From assembly GCA_028554645.1 (NCBI GenBank), contig JAQOOI010000064.1, positions 62,001-126,000 of the forward strand: DNA of 64,000 bases, in the 5' to 3' direction. The notes beneath the pieces are model-generated. The model did not search any database. It saw only the letters and a list, made by a program, of their open reading frames with translations, and was not told where the DNA came from. This DNA comes from Omphalotus guepiniiformis (lineage: Eukaryota; Basidiomycota; Agaricomycetes; Agaricales; Omphalotaceae). Positions 61,118 to 64,000 of this stretch are shown here, in pieces. Within the stretch, counting starts at the first letter, position 1. Every line of letters starts with the position of its first letter. The translations under genes were made by a program, and so were the position numbers.

Positions 61118-62475
61118 CTATCGGATTTTTATTCCAATTGTCCAAAATCGAGCCAATTCACGGACTAGTAAGCCCATACTACCTCGGCGACAATGACGAA
61201 GTGCTCTACACAAGGCATTTAGGATTGAATAGCAGGCGTTGAAAGCAAATCTACTCACCAGGTCTGTAGTAAACACGTCCTCGGCTTTACAAGATAAATC
61301 CTCATATTCAACCTTTGCACCTAGAAGCGTCGAGGTCATCTGAATGCCCGCCTTCAACATAATTTGCTGTATAACAAGTCCGTTATCTTCCCTAACTTTG
61401 ACGACACCGAGCTCGCACGTCAACGCGACGCTTTGACCGTCTGGGGATGGCTGAGTTCCTTGAGGGTCATCCACGTCATACATGAACTCTGATCTGTATT
61501 GGTCCCCGGCGCGAGGTACATATAGGAGGACATCTGCTGATCGCATGCCCTCGATGGCGCGGTCAAGCACTAAACAATGCTCAAGAATGGCTGATATGTT
61601 GTCTTGGGTCGATATGGCATTGTGCACCATCGCTGGCACTGCGCCTGCCAGGACAAGCACTCCGCAAATTCCCCGGGCCAAAAATGGGATCAACTGCGCT
61701 ATATGATCTCGGAAACGGGATAGTTTGGTCACTTCTCGACACATTGCCCGCCAGGTTCTCGCAATTGCTGGAAGCTCTACTATCTTTTTAGGCACAGCTA
61801 GCTCCATGCAGTTGTACTGACACACATACCTTTTCTTCGTATCTGGTCGTGTAGATGTTCCAACACTTGGTCTTCGTTCTTGAAAAAGCTCCACAGCCCT
61901 ATCACATGTCGACACCAGTAGGTCAGACAAGCCTGGAGTGCAGACTGTACGGTGCTGGCATGATTTTCATGGTCGTTTCTGAGGCTCAGTGCGTCATAAG
62001 CCACATCCCCAATTATCTGTCGTAGAAGGAGGTCCTGGGGGCCCTGCCAGGTCTCTTTGAGATCGTATGTAACCGATCCCCCAAAGAAAGCTGCCACTTG
62101 GTGTATCTCGTGGTTTAACGATTTCGCCATCCCTACGATGTCAGCATCGGAAACGGTGTCGGTCGTACTCAGAAAAGTCCTCGCTGCCTCTACATCTTGT
62201 CGTTGTGTGGTCTGGACAACAATCAACTCTCTACGCAATGCATCCAGGTCACGATCGGTTTGGCGTTTGAGCTCCTCCAGCTCCGCCTTCAAGGATTTAT
62301 TTTCGAGCTCGAGGTCCTGGATGTTTTTCATTTTCGAATGGCTGCTCTCTGATCTACGAGCTTTCTCTTCATGTGGAATCAAATGGCTTTCATGCTGCGC
62401 GGCCTTCGACCGTGTAACCCTACGTGTTATTGGGCTTTGAGTACGAGGCTGGCCACGGCCCTTTGCGCGAGGCAT
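61118..62475 (-). CDS. Coiled-coil protein family, distant copy 3
   Basis: A 435-aa protein sharing the plan of copies 1 and 2 at low identity: a coiled coil (IQDLELENKSLKAELEELKR), a helical part with SLNHEIHQVAAF, HASTVQSALQACLTYWCRH and HLHDQIRRK, then VELPAIARTWRAMCREVTKL aligned with VVARTWRSLTR of the others, and a strand-rich part with VALTCELGVVKVRE. The N-terminus differs: basic and AT-hook-like (PRAKGRGQPR, RRVTRSKAA), suggesting nuclear or DNA association. One intron near 61791-61840 is best read as 50 nt (GTATGT...GATAG); a 32-nt alternative is also in frame. The start at 62475 is preferred; an upstream in-frame ATG at 62577 would add 34 residues. It is divergent from the HSP70-like gene, 342 bases away. 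Confidence 0.7.
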
Positions 62476-62817
62476 ATTAGAAAGTATGGGTGCGGTCGAA
62501 GACAGGTAGCTAACTTCATCTGTGGTCTGAGTGCGGCTTTTGATTCTTGTAAAAACGAACATTCCAACAATTATCACATCCGGAAAAGGAACCTAGCTGG
62601 CCTAATTTGTGTTCGTGGAGCAACTTGAAGATTCCGGAGAAGTCGGATAACGAAACCCTAGAATGCATATCACACTGCTGTTTTTAAAACCGAGTATATA
62701 AATTCCCTCCAGAACTTCACTCGGTGAGTAATGTACGCGCTGATTGATGTGCTATGGTGAAACCGACTTGCATCTGTCACATTCCTTTTGTCCTCGTATC
62801 TCTCTTCCTTTACTACC
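62476..62817. other. Divergent promoter region
   Basis: Between the starts of coiled-coil gene 3 and the HSP70-like gene. GAGTATATAAATTCC near 62692 is a good TATA box on the plus strand, though about 120 bases from the HSP70-like ATG. Confidence 0.5.
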
Positions 62818-64000
62818 ATGCCACTAGCCCGCCAGCCATTCTCTGGTACCTTCAGAAAGCTGGTGATCTCATTCGACGTTGGGACGACATATAGCGGTGT
62901 CTCTTACGCGTCAGTCGAGAGTGCACCCTTTCTCTAAAATCTGACTGACATTAACATTTAGAGTTCTTGAACCAGGCCTCATTCCTGAGATCCGGGGCGT
63001 TACCAGGTCTAATTTCTAGCTATCATTCGTTGTCAGTGTCTCACGACATACACTATTAGATTCCCTTCTCAGGAATGGGTTAATGGTAGCACGAAAATAC
63101 CGTCTGTTCTCTTTTACAACAAAATTGGCCAGGTCTGCGCCGCTGGTGCTGCAACCCTCGATCCTAATATCATTGACACTGCGGAGGCAGAAGAGTGGTT
63201 TAAATGTGAATGGTCAGTCTATCGTTCACTAACCTCCTGCACTTTCTGAGGCGTAGCTTTTCCTTAGGTTCAAACTGCATCTCAAACCAAAGTCGGATTC
63301 GTTTTCTGCAACCGATATACTAGGATCATTGCCCCCGAATAAGACTGAAGTCGACGTGTTTGGAGATTATCTTCATTACCTTATGCTCTGCACTAGAGAG
63401 TTTTTGGGCGAGTCGCTTCTAGGCGGCAAAGAGTTTTGGGGCGCAGTGGAGAACCAGATCGAGTATGTTCTATCTCATCCTAACGGATGGGGAGGACTTC
63501 AACAACAAAAGATGAAGCAAGCCGCTATTTGCGCTGGACTTGTTCTTCCAGATTCCAAAGATAGTGCCCGAATCCATTTCGTCACAGAAGGCGAGGCCAG
63601 CTTGCATTTCTGCATCAACAATGTTGAGAACTTTAGTGAGGATGTATGTATACGACACTCGTGTTTTCCGTTCTATGCTGACCGGAGTAACATCAGCCAT
63701 TCAAGAAGAATGTGATGGTAATCGACGCTGGTGGTGGGACGGTGGATATCAGTGGGTACTCGAGGACTGCTTCCGGAACGTACAGAGAGTTTCATCCCCC
63801 AGAGTGTAGGTGTCCTCGACGTTCAGGTATTCTTAATCACTGACCCGTCAGGAAATACAGGTCTTTTTAGTGGTTCAGTATTTGTCACCCTCGAAGCTCA
63901 GGAATTCCTCCGAGGTGTGTTCCACTTTGATCACAAATTCCCTGTGACATGGTGTAACTTGTCCCACAGATAAACTCAAAGATAGCGCATTTGCAGAAGA
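62818..64000 (+). CDS. HSP70-like (HSPA12-type) ATPase, cut by window end
   Basis: N-terminal part of an actin-like ATPase of the HSP70 superfamily, of the HSPA12-like group that is expanded in agaricomycetes. Visible: the first phosphate loop ISFDVGTTYSGVSYA, then FPSQEWVNGSTKIPSVLFY, WFKLHLKPKS, the helical KMKQAAICAGL and VTEGEASLHFCI, and the second phosphate loop VMVIDAGGGTVDISGY. Introns at about 62909, 62996, 63211, 63640 and 63807 are needed to keep the frame. The start chosen is the first ATG before the phosphate loop. HSPA12-type proteins usually lack a classical substrate-binding domain; the C-terminal part is beyond the window, so this cannot be checked. The gene is still open at the last base. 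Confidence 0.88.

Overview
This window is a piece of nuclear genome from a filamentous basidiomycete, most likely a mushroom-forming agaricomycete. The evidence is: protein-coding genes cut by many short introns (about 48-95 nt, GT-AG with a few GC-AG); a secreted heme-thiolate peroxygenase; a Zn2Cys6 regulator; an HSPA12-like HSP70 pseudo-chaperone; multi-pass membrane proteins with nine introns; and eukaryotic housekeeping proteins (ELP3, MDM12, RAP1, YND1, PPIL1). There are no bacterial operons, no CRISPR array and no tRNA or rRNA that I could recognise. Species cannot be fixed from the sequence.

Layout. 0.6-13.9 kb: three paralogous seven-helix membrane proteins on the plus strand. The first (416 aa) and third (386 aa) can be spliced completely; the second is a decayed copy inside a 2.6-kb direct duplication. 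Between the first two lies one arm of a second, inverted duplication whose partner is at about 45.8-52.3 kb. Each arm carries a four-exon gene for an unrecognised 106/115-aa protein with a C-terminal membrane segment. The first arm also carries a wreck of the lysidine-synthase gene that is intact in the second arm. 16.3-18.3 kb: a PPIL1-type cyclophilin divergent from a D-aminoacyl-tRNA deacylase gene that appears broken. 18.3-27.0 kb: gene-poor. 27.1-30.6 kb: a Zn2Cys6 transcription factor. 33.1-39.5 kb: a compact housekeeping block, ELP3 > < MDM12 <> RAP1. 41.4-44.5 kb: secreted peroxygenase and an alpha/beta hydrolase. 44.6-49.2 kb: lysidine synthase and an MFS transporter, divergent. 54.4-56.8 kb: Golgi apyrase YND1. 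57.5-62.5 kb: three minus-strand coiled-coil proteins of one unrecognised family (two of them recent tandem copies), divergent from an HSP70-like gene cut by the window end.

How the parts relate. There is no operon logic. Functional themes that recur are tRNA quality and modification (ELP3, lysidine synthase, DTD), membrane or organelle function (MDM12, YND1, MFS, seven-helix proteins), and lineage-specific expansion. The most unusual content is the interlocking pair of segmental duplications, the unknown small membrane protein kept splice-competent in both arms while its neighbour decayed, and the tandem coiled-coil family beside the HSP70-like gene. All gene models were spliced by eye; CDS lengths quoted as exact were checked to be multiples of three after removing the proposed introns.
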